A stretch of DNA of 64,000 nucleotides from Kiritimatiellia bacterium (GCA_012103575.1 WLWN01000001.1:821792-885791); one strand, 5' to 3'. Shown: positions 18,008-30,146, counted from the stretch's first letter. Translations and numbers: made by a program. The notes: generated by a model from the sequence alone, not told the origin.

Positions 18008-21000
18008 TTATAGATTAGGAATGTCGTTCGGATATATTGGCCCTGATTTTATCCATTGCCCATTCTGCAGAACTTCTATATGTCCGTGCGGATTCTGATG
18101 AGGATTAGGTCGATTGATATCAAAGCGGATTCGCTGTGTACTATCTTTCGACAAAAAAAACTTTATCGCTAGACTTGTTCACTATCGTTTTTGCATCTGC
18201 GCCAAGCCACGCGGCCATCTCGTCTGCCATCCCACCTATATTCTTTGACCCTAAACCTTTTCCGAGTTTTCCAATTTTTGTTAATGCGCCAACTCCCAAC
18301 GCAAGAGCGTCATCAAAAGGTACGGGAGTGCTTGCTGCCATACCCAGCCGTTCGTCACTTGTTATACCAGTTAAAGTGTCTGTGACATTTTCAAAATCTC
18401 TGGCAATCGAACCAATGATGTAACCAGCCGTTCCAACGATTTGTTGTATGGCTTGAGCATGTCCACTTAGATTGTCTCCAATATAACTCCCAAACGAGCC
18501 CCCCCCTGTTTGCGGCTCTAGCCCGAACGGATCGATAAACCAAATTGGGTTGCCTGCGGCATATTCGTAAAGATTGTATCCGCCCTCAATGCTTAACGGG
18601 TCGGAAGATAGGAATCGCTTGAGCTCGGTTTCATAGTATCTGTTTCGCATATAGACAAGGGTATCCGTTTCGCGATAGATTCCATATCCTCCCAACCACA
18701 AAAACGGGGATTCAATATTGCTGGTTCGGGCTAATATTTTCCCATAAGGGTCATAGACGATCTCATCAATAAGGCTTCCTGAATTGTCTGTAATTGCCAA
18801 CGTTGACCCTTGTTCGTCTGCATGGAAATACCGTATCTCGCCCGTCGATTCTTTTTGGGCCAGTAAAAAGCTAGAAGGGCCCCAAATATAATATCTCGCA
18901 GGAATTCCGTTCGTATTAAATTCAACCAAGACATTCGCTAATTGGGTCGCACGATCTAAGGCATGTTCTGTGATTGTTCCGTCGATAGTTCGGGAAGTTC
19001 GGAGTCCGCCTCCGTCATAAACATATTGATACTGGACAACCGATTTTTGATGTTGGGTCAGACGGTTTTCGTAATCAAATGTACGCTGAATAGTCGAAGT
19101 CGGTGAGGTCTCTAAGGTTAGGTTTCCATCGTCATCATGGGTGTTCACGCTATTTTGCCAGGTTATCGGCGTATCTCTAATATGTGAGGCGTTCGATCCG
19201 GTCAGCGTCGTCCATGTAATAGACCTGATGACTGCTTAGAGGAATGGATTCAAGTCCGGTGTTAATCGTTTCTTGGGTTTTATGACCAAGCCCGTTACGC
19301 ATGATGCTCCGATCGATAATATTAGACCCGTTGTTGTAGGAGTAATTTGCGATACGGCCTAAGGCGTCGGGGGTGTAGCTTGCATTCACAGTGTTGGGAT
19401 AGGTTATGCCGATCAGGCGATTGGCGTTATCGTAAGTTAGGTCGAAGGTCGAAAGTCCAAAGTCAAATGAAAAAATTTGGGAGAGGCGGTTGGCAGAGTC
19501 GTACGAATACGCTACTTCTTCTCCATTAGGATAGGTAATGTTGGTGCGGTTTCCGGCTAAGTCATACCCATTGCTCACGGTATAACCATGATGGTCGGTC
19601 GATGATAGGATTCGATTCATGGAGTCATAGGTGTAAAGGGTTGGACCTGTATTATCTACAACTTGAATGAGGTTTTGATTATTATCGTATTGATATCGAA
19701 CGGTGGAAGTATCGGGGTAAGAAATATTGGTTAGATTATTAAGCGAATCATAATCATACTGTGTAGTTCGATTTTGGGCGTCCGTGCGCGTCAAACGATT
19801 CCCCACAAAATCGTAGGTATACGATTTTGCATGACCAAGAGCGTTGGTTTTAGATAATAGCCGGTTCAGAGCATCGTAGGTGAAGGACATTGCATGGCCT
19901 TCGCCACTTATGAATTTGGTCCGATTTCCTGCTGTATCGTATTCAAAGTATTGGTGGATCCCTCCGGGATGATGTACGGACGTTTGCCTCTGTAAAGCAT
20001 CATATTCATAGGCGGTAACTCCGCCTGATTCATTAACAGTTTGGGTTATATTTCCAACAGGGTCATAATAACTCTCTGTTGTGAATCCTAAGGCATCAGT
20101 AATCTTTACAATCCGATTGAGCTAGTCGTAGGTATTGGAGGTCATATTGCCTTCGGCGTCAGTGGCTGTCATTAGGTTGTCATTCGGGTCATAGGTGAAG
20201 GTGGTTTTGCATGGCCTAATGGATCTATAATCTTTACTAATCGTTGGGCTTCATCGTATTCGTTAGAAGCTGTGTTTCCTTGTCCATCGGTTATGGCTAT
20301 CAGTAAATCCCGGCTGTCGTATTGGTTGGAAATTACGGAGCCATCCGGATGGGTAATCGTGCCGATTTTGTAAGTCGGGGTATAGGTTCGGGTTGTGCTG
20401 TTTTGGTTTCGGTCTTTGGTCGCGACAAGTTGTCCGGCTTGGTTGTAGGTGTTGGAAGTCATATTGCCTTTGGCGTCAGTTATAGTCATTGCATGGTCAT
20501 TTCGATCATAGATATAGGTGGTGGAGTTTCCATTAGCGTCAGTGCTTTGAAGAAGATTGCCACGAGCATTCCATGTATTTGTTTGAGTCCCGCCATGGGT
20601 TCGGGTGATCGCCTGAGGTTGGCGATAGTTATCATAGATGTAGTTTACGGTTCTTTGTTCACCGTTCACGGTTTGTTGCTCTGTTTTGAGAAGACCGTCA
20701 GGATAGTAACTGCGAGTTGTTACATGGCCTGATGCGTTTGTTTGTGAGGTTAGATGATGTTTTGTATCGTATCCATAATCTGTCTCATTCCCCAATGAAT
20801 CCCGCACTCTTATGAGACAATGCTGGGTGTCATATATGAAGTGGGTTTCATTCCCGAGTGCATTGCGCGTATTCGTGGGATTGTGGTAGCTATCATAGTA
20901 GCGCCTTGTAATCCCCGATCGGGAATCCAGTTCTAAGATGATATGGTCTTGGCCATCGTGAATATAAAGCTGAAGGTTACCCAACTCATTTTCGATCGCA

Positions 21001-24000
21001 TATTGACGATGTTTTTTGTCGAAATAATGGATGCGTTGGTTGCCTTGCGGATTTTCTTCTACGTTTCGGAAGTCGGTATAGTAAAAGGTGTACACATCAC
21101 CGGATGCATTATGTTGAGTGACCACCTGGCCGGTGACACCATAGATATTGCTAATGCCGGTTTGATTCAAGGGGTCGATCGAGGTAATAAAACGATGGTC
21201 GTTGTTGTAGGTGTATTCCCAGCTATTGTTTTCTGGGTCGGTATAGGTTGTTAGGTCACCTTGGGCATTGTATTGATAGTTTATGCTTCGCCCCGTTGAA
21301 TCGGTCACGGCATCTAATCGCGTTCCGTTTGGGTTGTAGGTGAAGGCCAGGCTGCGATTATAGGTATCAGTTACTAGATCAAGGTTGGTTTGAGCGTTAT
21401 AGCTAAAGGTTAAGGTGTTTCCATCGATATCTTTCCAGTTGTTTATTTTCTGATTTGCCCCAAATTCAAGAACAGTCCCAAACTGTTCTTTGAGTTGATA
21501 CAACCCATTACTGCTCGTTAATTCGGTGGTGACTCCCGGGGGCGGTGAGAAGGTCCCATCAGGAAGCTGTCTGTATTCGAGTTTTTTGTTCTCCCATTTG
21601 AAACTCACGGTTTGGTCGGTTAATTGACCGATAGCCCATTCACTGGCGAGAGCCGCCGCTTCCCAACTTTGTGCGGTGTCTTCCGAATACACAAGGTCGA
21701 GCGATACTAACCGAGGCGGCTAGTAATGGAGCTAAATCTAAAGGCGTTCTCTGCCCCAAGGATGCAGAGAAATCAGTACGTGTTTCCCATGAGATGTCAT
21801 AGTTGTGTGACCACCCATATCTTAGGGCAGAGTCTGTTTGGTGTTCTACGCTGCTACAATATCGAATAAGGCGTAGGCCCTTGGGCTCGGTATGACCTAG
21901 GGAAAGATCTTTGTGTTCAAAGATATAGTTTCCCGTCGTGATATTTACTGGGTCAGCGACTTTTTTTTCCTTCTGGTATATGGGTTGGACAAATTCAAGA
22001 ACGCTGTTTTGAGACACTCGATCAGGATCAAGGTTCCCAAGAAAAATATTAAATCCACCATAGTATCCTCCACCAATCACCATGCCCAGACCAGACCCCC
22101 CATTAACTTGTCCTAACTCAACGTATCCTTTCCCTTGCCATTGACCGATGAGCAAGTTTCCTGTTTGGGGAAGGATGTACACGTTTCCATTGGTTACCCC
22201 ATTTTGGAAAAGGGATAGATCCGCGGATGTATAACCCGCTAATTGAGTGGATACAGAAGTATAGTTATTCGAGTCCATTCGAAATATTTTGTCGCCTAAT
22301 TGATTCCCCAAACTTAAAAGACGAACGGTGGAAACCCCTTGACCTGAGATTCCCTGCATTTGTTCGAGGATGCCATGTTCTAAAGCGCTCATAAATAGAC
22401 CGCCGACTCGGAAGGCCGATCTACGATCCAACGGAAATCCATACCTTGATATCGTCGCAAGGTATTGAGCTTTGATATCTATGTAATATCCTTCTTCCTG
22501 AGCCATAATCCTAAAACGATGATGAAAGACATGTCGTGTATCCATCCATCGGTCGAAGATTCGTTGAGCTAAGGAGGTTTCTTTCATCCACATGTGACCC
22601 ATCACATTGAGACTTTCGGTAAGAACCTCCGGTGAAGTGTCCGAGTACCCTTGATCTTGATACAGGCTCAATTTTTTCTGACGCTGCTCAACGAGAAGGC
22701 CCTCATCATTATCTCCAAAATCGGAAATGATGACATAGGTGGCCCATCGTTTTAAGGGATAGCTCACGGTTTGATCGACAAAGTTGCTCCCATTAGCCGC
22801 ATAAGGATGGTTAATAGAAAGGGTTAAGGTCTCTGTCGTCCCAGATTGAGGAAAAGGTTCTTGGGCCATTAATTGGTCATCAAGCCATAATTGGGCTCGG
22901 GGGCGGAAGAAGGTGGTTCCAGAAAGAGGAAGCGTTACGCTTCCGGGTTGCCCATCATAGAGATAATTAACAACGATATTTGCGCTTTGAGATCCCATTG
23001 CATTGGCCAGATACCTCATGTTAAGATCACGAATGCCCCCATAAGGAGAAAGGACCCCAGCAAAGCCGCCACCGGTAAGCAAAAATCCAGACCCGCTAAT
23101 CGATACGCTTGTAATGTTCAAAATTTCTGATCCATCATTAGAAAGACGAGCGGTTCCATCGACCGTTTCGAGATAATAAGACCCCACGTTCTCAAATCCA
23201 TATCCGCTAAAAGAGGGGGTTTGCGGGACGGGTGAGCTTTGTCTGGTTAAGGGAAGATAGTCCCACGTATAGTCCACTCCATCATAGGTGAAATTAATTC
23301 GGATCGTTGCATTATGTGTTCCGCTTGCCGTTGCATTATATTGGACTCCAATATCACGCCAAGAGCCTACGGCTACTGTCCCAGCTCCGTAACCGCTAGT
23401 TAACGTGAAATAGCCCGCATCGGTTCCAGAAATCGACATGCTGTTAATGGTTAGTGTTTTGCTGCCTGTATTTTTTAGGCGGGCGGTACCTGTAGAGGGA
23501 AAGGAGATGTATTGGTTCCCAAAATTTATCCCATAGGATCCAAAAGCTAAGCTGGGCTGTTGAGCAATTTGTGCGGTTAAATTGTAATAATCGGTCCACA
23601 CAAGAGTCGTATACCAATACTCAACCGCAAGGACCGCGGTTTTTATCCCGCTGGATGTATTGTATCCATTAAACGTTACCGTGACGTCTTTGCTGCTGTT
23701 TTGCGGTAGATAAAAGGTAACGTATTCGTCTGGGATAGAAAATAATCCGGTTGGATTGCTTGAGAAATGGTAACGGACTCGCATTTGAGCGGGTTGTGGA
23801 TTATTGTATGAAACAATTGTCCAGACCGCTTGAGGATTTGGAATGGTATTATAATACGTTCCAAAATCACGCGTATAGGTTGCTAAAGGTGTAAAACTTC
23901 CTCCACCTGGTAGAGTCTGAAGCAGCGGATCAGAACTTTGCAGAGGGGCTGACGGACCCAAAGAACCTATATTCTGAGCCAAAGATATGGGTTGAAATGA

Positions 24001-24345
24001 TTGCCCAAGACTTGCCTTAGCTTGGGGTAAAGCAGCATCACTCTCATATGTGATGGCTAATTTCGATACCGAAATTTCGGAGATAGCGAATGTCTCATGC
24101 TAGTTCTTGAATGGCAGGAGTGATTTCGTCAGGTTCAGATGTTGCTACCGTTGCCATTTGTTGTACGAAAGATTTTTGTGCAACATTGTTTTGGGGTGGT
24201 TGAGATGGGGCAAACGTGGTTCCGGGGTCAATGTGTTCACCATCCCCGCTAATCCATCCGGGTCCAGCCACTTTGGCAGCAGCAGAGGTCAGAAGATAGA
24301 ATCCAGAGATCAGAAAGACAGAAAAGCGTATAATTTTTTTAACAT
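18008..24345 (-). pseudogene. RHS/YD-repeat polymorphic toxin gene, decayed
   Basis: The coding order, right to left: signal peptide (MLKKLYAFLSF, then a frame break); preamble; beta-rich repeats; a DUF6531-like entry segment (DPVNITTGNYIFEHKDLSLG); many YD repeats; the RHS core end (IYRETDTLVYMRNRYYETEL, FLSSDPLSIEGGYNLYEYA); and a variable tip. At least seven lesions are visible: frame breaks near 24315, 21700, 20210 and 19187; stop codons near 24098 and 20122; and an A8 run at 18153-18160 before the tip. With one base less in that run, the tip reads RIRFDINRPNPHQNPHGHIE and ends at 18008. Such PHxNPHGH tips occur at the ends of RHS toxins. The locus is non-functional as a single protein. 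Confidence 0.85.
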
Positions 24346-24359
24346 AGGCTCATTAAAAA

Positions 24360-24944
24360 TTATTGTTCAACAGCGATTCGATAAAACCATGGGCCTTCAT
24401 TGGTCGCCGTCATATCTACGTAGATATTCATGGGCGGTGTTGGGATCATGTTGTTTTGTATGGGAACAAAAGGTCCTAGAACAAGATCTGAAGATCGTTC
24501 AATACGATAGGTAAAATTTGATTCACTTGACCAAGAGACCATCAATCCACTTCCGGATCCCATGTCGATTAATCGGAGAGAAGAATTAGGATCGTTTGGG
24601 TCGGTTCCACTGGATGACTCGTTGACGTCGCTGGCGCCATCTCCATCAGAATCAGACGTTGAATGAGCCGCTGTTATAGTTCTAAAATTGGATGTCTCCC
24701 AATCGTCATCTAGTCCATCCCCATCTGAATCATACTGGGATATTTCTTTGGTCACATTGTTGTTTCGGTCGTACCGATATAGGATGTGTCCCTTATTGTA
24801 ATGAACACCTTTCAACCGATAACTATCGTCATAGGTGTAAGTGATTGCTCCGGCGTAAAGAGTCAAACTCACGATGCCTAACACAACGAATAGTATACTC
24901 TTAATCCATATTCTATCTTTCCCACCACAGGGGATCGTCGACAT
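24360..24944 (-). CDS. Secreted YD-repeat and thrombospondin type 3 repeat protein
   Basis: The product has a signal segment (SILFVVLGIVSLTLYAGA), then two YD repeats (YTYDDSYRLKGVHYN, YRYDRNNNVTKE). Calcium-binding thrombospondin-type-3 motifs follow (YDSDGDGLDDDWE, SDSDGDGASDVNE, GTDPNDPNSS), then a C-terminal beta domain. Start ATG 24944 is chosen because AGGAGAGG lies directly upstream; the frame is open to 25016. It lies 14 bp before the RHS pseudogene on the same strand, so they were probably one operon. It is likely an extracellular or surface protein. Confidence 0.7.
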   Translation of the reverse strand: MSTIPCGGKDRIWIKSILFVVLGIVSLTLYAGAITYTYDDSYRLKGVHYNKGHILYRYDRNNNVTKEISQYDSDGDGLDDDWETSNFRTITAAHSTSDSDGDGASDVNESSSGTDPNDPNSSLRLIDMGSGSGLMVSWSSESNFTYRIERSSDLVLGPFVPIQNNMIPTPPMNIYVDMTATNEGPWFYRIAVEQ

Positions 24945-25119
24945 ATGGCCTCTCCTGTTTAACTGATCTTTATTTCCGCCTAAAGACAGTACTCCATACT
25001 GCGGCAAGCTTATCATCGATAAAGTTTCCCTCTGAATAGTTATAAAATATTCAAATGTTTCTCTTGTTTACCTGCATCTCCATATTGAGGCAATCATAAA
25101 GTTAGGAAATTTTCTCCTT

Positions 25120-25205
25120 CCGATTTTAGTGCATGATAAAGTTTACGATATAGTGATGAAGAATGGATATATTCGAGTAGGAGCAGATATTTTAACCAAA
25201 CAGGT
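25120..25205 (+). repeat. Approximately 85-bp repeat, copy 1
   Basis: The stretch beginning CGATTTTAGTGCATGATAAA, then GTTTAC, ATGAAG, ATGG, ATATT and AGGAGCAGA, recurs with scattered differences at 48699-48784. Each copy lies 40-110 bp upstream of a gene start. Copy 1 has an open frame (ILVHDKVYDIVMKNGYIRVG); copy 2 does not. Confidence 0.55.
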
Positions 25206-25311
25206 TCTACGGGTTGTCTTGCCTCAAAAATACCGATACACCCGATCTATTTCTTGATGGTTTTTTTAAAAAAAACCTCACATACTTCATTCTCACGAAA
25301 AAGAACAAAAT

Positions 25312-26907
25312 GTGAATGATGCAGAGAATATAGAATTAGTGATGAATCCTGTCACAAAGATCAACTGTCACAAGTGTGGAGAACCTATTGATGTCTCCCA
25401 TGAGAAGGCTCTTTCAAAAGTGATTTGTCCGGCGTGTCACGTTGAATTGCCTGTTCCTGCTTTGCTGGGCCCTTTTATCTTATTCAAAGAAATGGGGAAG
25501 GGGGCTATGGGGGCTGTGTATCAAGGTTTTGATCAGACACTCAAGCGGCATGCGGCTATTAAAGTAATGCTCACGCCGTATGGGAAAGATCCGGTTTTCG
25601 TCGAAAAATTTTTACGAGAAGCGCGGGCCCTTGCCGCTCTAAACCATACCCATGTTGTTCAGGTCTATTCCTGTGGCCAGGAAAATGATCAACCCTATAT
25701 TGTTATGGAACTCCTTTTTATATTGCCCCGGAAAAAGTTCGTAAACAACCCGAAGATCATCGTTCTGATATTTATAGTCTAGGGGCGACCCTTTATCATG
25801 CATTTGCTGGGACCCCCCCTTTTGATGAAGAAACAACGACAGAGACGGTTCTAGCACGATTAAAAAAACCGGCGCATTCTTTACACACAATCCGACTGGA
25901 TTTACATGAGAAAACTGTAGATCTTATCGCACGTATGCTGGAAACAGAACCCATAAGAAGGTATCCGACATACGATTCTTTATTAGGCGATATGAATAAA
26001 GCATCAAAGGTTGCACAACAGGGCCCCAGAAAAGCAATGCCCCAAAAAGAAAAACCGAAACGCAAAGGGAGACTTATCATATCGATTTTGACCCTTTCCC
26101 TCATCGGGACGAGCGGAGGTGCATACTTTTTTCTGAAAGACAAAAAAGATGAAGGGACCCCTAAACAAGAAGGTCCAACTGTTCTGAAACTTATAAACGG
26201 GAAACTAATACGTGTCTCGGTTAAAGAAGATCCTTCTATAAAAAATCAGCCACCCGTTGCAACTCCCATAAAAAAAGCGGATACCTATATAGCGGGTAAG
26301 GATAAAGGCACTAATCATGAAAAAACAAATTTTGGTTCAAAAGATGTATCGATCGTACGGTCCGTTAGTGCGGACCGTTTAGGAGATTCAGCCAAAACAT
26401 ATATCCGGTTTGATTTTTTCGTCGCATCAAAAGATAAAAAAAACTCTGACCGATGCTGCATTGACACTGACCGTTACCAAAACATTAAACAATCGCCCAG
26501 TGGGTCCATACAAACTCAATCTTTGGGGACTGAAATCGAATTCCCGTGCCTACCATTAGCAGGAAGGAGATGGCGGAAAGGGTGCAAAGAATACAGGGAA
26601 CCTGGTATGGAACAATGCACCGGCTAATGATCCTTCGAGCGGAGCAAAGATCACTTCAGAGGCTACCATTCTTGCGCAGATAAACGTGCTTGCCAACCCA
26701 CAGGTCGGCGCTACTATTTCCTTTTCAAATGCGGATTCCGCAAAAAGGAATAGATTGATTAACTTTATCAAAAATAGTAGAGCAGAAACCTTTACATTTA
26801 TTCTGACTGCCAATACTGATGAGGGTCAGGAGACCGGATGGGAATTTGCCTCAAAAGAGAATAAAAAATATGCTGCGCCTATGCTGTCGTGGAAGATAGG
26901 AGAATAG
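25312..26907 (+). pseudogene. Ser/Thr protein kinase with C-terminal carbohydrate-binding-like domain, broken
   Basis: The N-terminus has a zinc ribbon (CHKCGEP, CPAC). A Hanks-type kinase start follows: GKGAMGAVYQG glycine loop and AAIKVML lysine. The frame breaks after QPYIVMELL and resumes as YIAPEKVRKQPEDHRSDIYS, so the catalytic loop and activation segment are deleted. After a transmembrane helix (GRLIISILTLSLIGTSGGAY) comes a domain opening ADTYIAGKDKG with KTYIRFDFF. This resembles the secreted domains opening ADTYV with a YLRFDL strand in other multidomain proteins. It has at least two more frame breaks (an A8 run near 26440 and another near 26560). The protein cannot be an active kinase. 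Confidence 0.85.
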
Positions 26908-26910
26908 CCA

Positions 26911-28473
26911 ATGACCGAACAAGATCCAAAAAGTCCTGGAGACGATTTAAACAAACATCTCCAAGAGATGTTGAGTAAAGGAAACATGCAATTTATGTTT
27001 AATCCTGGAGCCCAACAACAACCAAAACCCTCTTCAGAAAATGAGACGGATCGCGTTTTAGCTGAAGCGTTAGAAAAAATTCGTGAATTTAATCTCAAAC
27101 CGCGTGAAGTTCGCGATTATTTAGATCGTTTTGTTATCAAACAGGCGGATGCCAAAAAAGTTTTGTCGGTAGCTATTTGTGATCATTATAACCATGTCAA
27201 ACGATGTATCGATGACCTGGACTTGTTCCAAAAAGATTATGTTAAACCCAACGTGATTCTTATGGGTCCTACAGGTGTTGGTAAAACGTATTTGATGCGG
27301 TGTGTTGCAGAGCTTATTGGGGTGCCTTTTGTCAAAGCCGATGCAACAAAATTTTCTGAAACCGGCTATATGGGGTATGACGTCGAAGATATTATACGTG
27401 ATCTTGTCAAAATGGCTGATGGAGATACAGAGCTAGCTCAGTACGGTATTATCTATATAGATGAAATCGATAAAATAGCCATGCAGGACTCGATGGGGAG
27501 CAAAGATGTTTCGGGTCGAGGTGTGCAAGTTAATCTTCTGAAACTCATGGAAGAGACCGAGGTAAACTTATTTAGTCAGACCGATATTTTTGGACAGATG
27601 CAGGCGATGATGGAACTGCAACAAGGCAAAACCCATGAGCGGACTATTAACACCCGGCATATGCTTTTTATTGTAAGTGGCGCTTTCGAAAAATTGTCGG
27701 GGGTTATTGAGCGACGCATTGAAGCGTCAGCCATTGGATTCAAGCATACCCTTGCGGACGGGGGAAAAAAAAACAACGAATATATCGAACAAGCCGAAGC
27801 CCAAGATTTTGTTCAATACGGGTTTGAACCTGAATTTATTGGGCGCTTACCGATCCGTGTGCCTTGTGAATCTTTAGAAATCGAAGATTTAGAACAAATA
27901 CTTGTCAAATCTGAAAACAGTATTCTTGAACAATACCGAAACGATTTTCGGGGATACAATATTGAATTTGACATTACCGAGGGAGCCATTGTTGAAGTGG
28001 CCACCGAAGCCTATAAAGAAAAAACCGGCGCTCGAGGACTCATGACAACGTTGGAACAAGTTTTTCGTGACTATAAATTTGAGTTGCCTTCTACATCCAT
28101 AAGCTCGTTTGAAGTAACTTCTAAAACCATTACAGATCCAAGTAAGGAACTTAAAAGACTTCTGAAAGAAAATTGTCATGCTCAACAAGGCATACTTCGT
28201 AGGGAGGTGGATGCTTATGCACATCGTTTTTCAAAAGAACATGGGCTTGTCCTTGAATTTGACGAAGGGGCGATTCAAGCGTTGGTTGAGATGAGTCTTG
28301 AGACCGATAAAACAATTCGGGCTATCTGTGAAGATCGTTTTAAAGACTTCCAATTTGGACTGAAATTGTTGGCCTCTAAAAAAGGTCGTAAAGTGTTTAC
28401 TGTGACACAAGAAACCGTTAACGATCCCGACAAAGAGCTTTCTCGTTGGGTTGTAGAAAATTATCCGAGTTAA
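26911..28473 (+). CDS. ClpX-like AAA+ ATPase without zinc-binding domain
   Basis: The 520-residue protein has the ClpX/HslU core: Walker A GPTGVGKTYL, a pore-loop region near KADATKFSETGYMGYDVED, Walker B IIYIDEIDKIA, and sensor segment FIVSGAFEKLSGVIERRI with EFIGRLP. The ClpX N-terminal zinc domain is replaced by a short polar leader. The protein extends about 100 residues past the normal ClpX end, with two similar segments (TSKTITDPSKELKRLL and TQETVNDPDKELSRW). It is probably an unfoldase with its own substrates, and pairing with ClpP is unproven. It starts 3 bp after the kinase pseudogene. It contains an A9 run and yet stays in frame. Confidence 0.82.
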   Translation: MTEQDPKSPGDDLNKHLQEMLSKGNMQFMFNPGAQQQPKPSSENETDRVLAEALEKIREFNLKPREVRDYLDRFVIKQADAKKVLSVAICDHYNHVKRCIDDLDLFQKDYVKPNVILMGPTGVGKTYLMRCVAELIGVPFVKADATKFSETGYMGYDVEDIIRDLVKMADGDTELAQYGIIYIDEIDKIAMQDSMGSKDVSGRGVQVNLLKLMEETEVNLFSQTDIFGQMQAMMELQQGKTHERTINTRHMLFIVSGAFEKLSGVIERRIEASAIGFKHTLADGGKKNNEYIEQAEAQDFVQYGFEPEFIGRLPIRVPCESLEIEDLEQILVKSENSILEQYRNDFRGYNIEFDITEGAIVEVATEAYKEKTGARGLMTTLEQVFRDYKFELPSTSISSFEVTSKTITDPSKELKRLLKENCHAQQGILRREVDAYAHRFSKEHGLVLEFDEGAIQALVEMSLETDKTIRAICEDRFKDFQFGLKLLASKKGRKVFTVTQETVNDPDKELSRWVVENYPS

Positions 28474-28553
28474 AATATGGATCAACTTCACTTTCCCAGA
28501 AGGTTAGAAGATTTTCTCCTTTTAATGTGTTACCCTTAATGAAGGATAGGGCT

Positions 28554-30146
28554 ATGAAAAAATCTTCATTCATCTATGTAACGCTATTACTCTTCCTTGC
28601 ATCGCCTTTTTTAAAAGTACACGTCCAAGCCGAACAAGAAAAATCTTCTGTGCTTGAGCACGTGAATAAATCGGTTTTCGCTGTTCTCTTTTTTGATGTA
28701 GCAGGGGGAACGATTCAGATACCTGCTTATAACCGAGATGGAACTCCTGTGCTAGATGCAATGGGGCAGCCTGAACAGAAAACGGTAGCTATTCCTTTTC
28801 TTATCGTCGTATTGCTGTTCGGATCTATCTTATTCACGTGCTGGTATCGCTGGATCAATATACGGGGCTTTAAACACGCTATCGAAGTGATTAAAGGCAC
28901 GTATGATAAACCCGGAGATACCGGTGAAATTACCCATTTTCGGGCTCTTACCAGCGCGTTATCTGCAACGGTTGGACTGGGGAACATTGCGGGTGTTGCC
29001 GTGGCCATTCAACTAGGAGGTCCTGGGGCTGTATTTTGGATGTGGTGTGCTGCTCTCTTTGGAATGACGGCTAAGTTTAGTAGCTGTACGTTAGCTCAGA
29101 TGTATCGGAAGACAAATGCCGATGGTTCTATTTCGGGAGGTCCTATGTATTATCTCGACATAGGGCTCAAAGAAAAAGGGGTGGGGTGGGGAATTTTGGG
29201 AAAAGTGTTGGCGGTGATGTCTGCTTTTATGATTATGGGTGGAGCGATCGGCGGCGGAAATATGTTTCAATCTAATCAAGTCGTAGAAGCCTTTACATCT
29301 ACTTTTAGTCTGAATGAGAAAGCCCCTTTGGGCATTGGTCTGACCATGGCCATATTGGTTGGTGCTGTTATTTTAGGGGGGATTAAACGCGTTGGAGCTG
29401 CCACCTCAAGAATTGTACCTCTTATGTGTGGACTTTATGTGTTGGCCTGTTTGTTCGTGATTTTTACGCATCTATCTGAACTTCCTGCAACATTCGGTTT
29501 AATTTTTAAGATGGCTTTCACGAACAATGCTCTTTATGGAGGGGTTATTGGAGTGCTTGTGTGGGGAATTAAACGAGCCGCGTTTTCTAATGAAGCGGGG
29601 TCAGGTAGTGCGGCTATCGCGCATGCAGCTGCTAAAACAGAAGAGCCGGTACGCGAGGGTCTCGTCGCAATGATCGGACCTTTCGTTGATACGATTGTTG
29701 TATGTACAATGACCGCATTGGTTGTCATTATTACGGGGACATGGAATAATCCTGAAATTTTGGCTGCCAGGGGAAATATTGGTGTCACCTTAACAACGGA
29801 AGCATTCAGAAGTGTGATCGATTGGTTTCCGTATATTCTTACAGGCTGTATTGGACTGTTTGCCTACTCAACGATGATCTCTTGGTGCTATTATGGGGAG
29901 CGAGGGTGGATTTATCTATTCGACCATTTTAATGGAGCGGGTCTAAAAACAGTTATTATTTTTAGGATTGTGTTTGTTGCATTTATACTTGTTGGAGCAT
30001 TGAATCCTTTAGATGATGTACTTGATTTCTCGGATGCCATGATCCTCAGTATGGCTTTCCCGAATATTGTAGGGAGTATTATCTTAGCGCCAAAGGTACT
30101 GGAATTCGTTAAGGATTACTGGAAACGCTATCAAACAGCTACTTAG
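28554..30146 (+). CDS. Alanine/sodium symporter (AGCS family)
   Basis: This integral membrane carrier has about ten helices and imports alanine or glycine with sodium. The family signatures are GEITHFRALTSALSATVGLG followed by NIAGVA, then GPGAVFWMW and WGIKRAAFSNEAGSGSAAIA. The N-terminus has a signal-like helix (FIYVTLLLFLASPFLKVHVQ) and a short periplasmic insert (DVAGGTIQIPAYN) before the second helix, longer than in most members. Start ATG 28554 is preceded by AAGGATAGG; an ATG at 28539 is also in frame. Substrate is assigned by family. Confidence 0.88.
   Translation: MKKSSFIYVTLLLFLASPFLKVHVQAEQEKSSVLEHVNKSVFAVLFFDVAGGTIQIPAYNRDGTPVLDAMGQPEQKTVAIPFLIVVLLFGSILFTCWYRWINIRGFKHAIEVIKGTYDKPGDTGEITHFRALTSALSATVGLGNIAGVAVAIQLGGPGAVFWMWCAALFGMTAKFSSCTLAQMYRKTNADGSISGGPMYYLDIGLKEKGVGWGILGKVLAVMSAFMIMGGAIGGGNMFQSNQVVEAFTSTFSLNEKAPLGIGLTMAILVGAVILGGIKRVGAATSRIVPLMCGLYVLACLFVIFTHLSELPATFGLIFKMAFTNNALYGGVIGVLVWGIKRAAFSNEAGSGSAAIAHAAAKTEEPVREGLVAMIGPFVDTIVVCTMTALVVIITGTWNNPEILAARGNIGVTLTTEAFRSVIDWFPYILTGCIGLFAYSTMISWCYYGERGWIYLFDHFNGAGLKTVIIFRIVFVAFILVGALNPLDDVLDFSDAMILSMAFPNIVGSIILAPKVLEFVKDYWKRYQTAT

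Noticed and set aside
20322..21254. Long open frames antisense to the RHS gene
   Set aside because: They mirror the YD-repeat coding strand, have no recognisable families or start signals, and are shadows of the real gene.
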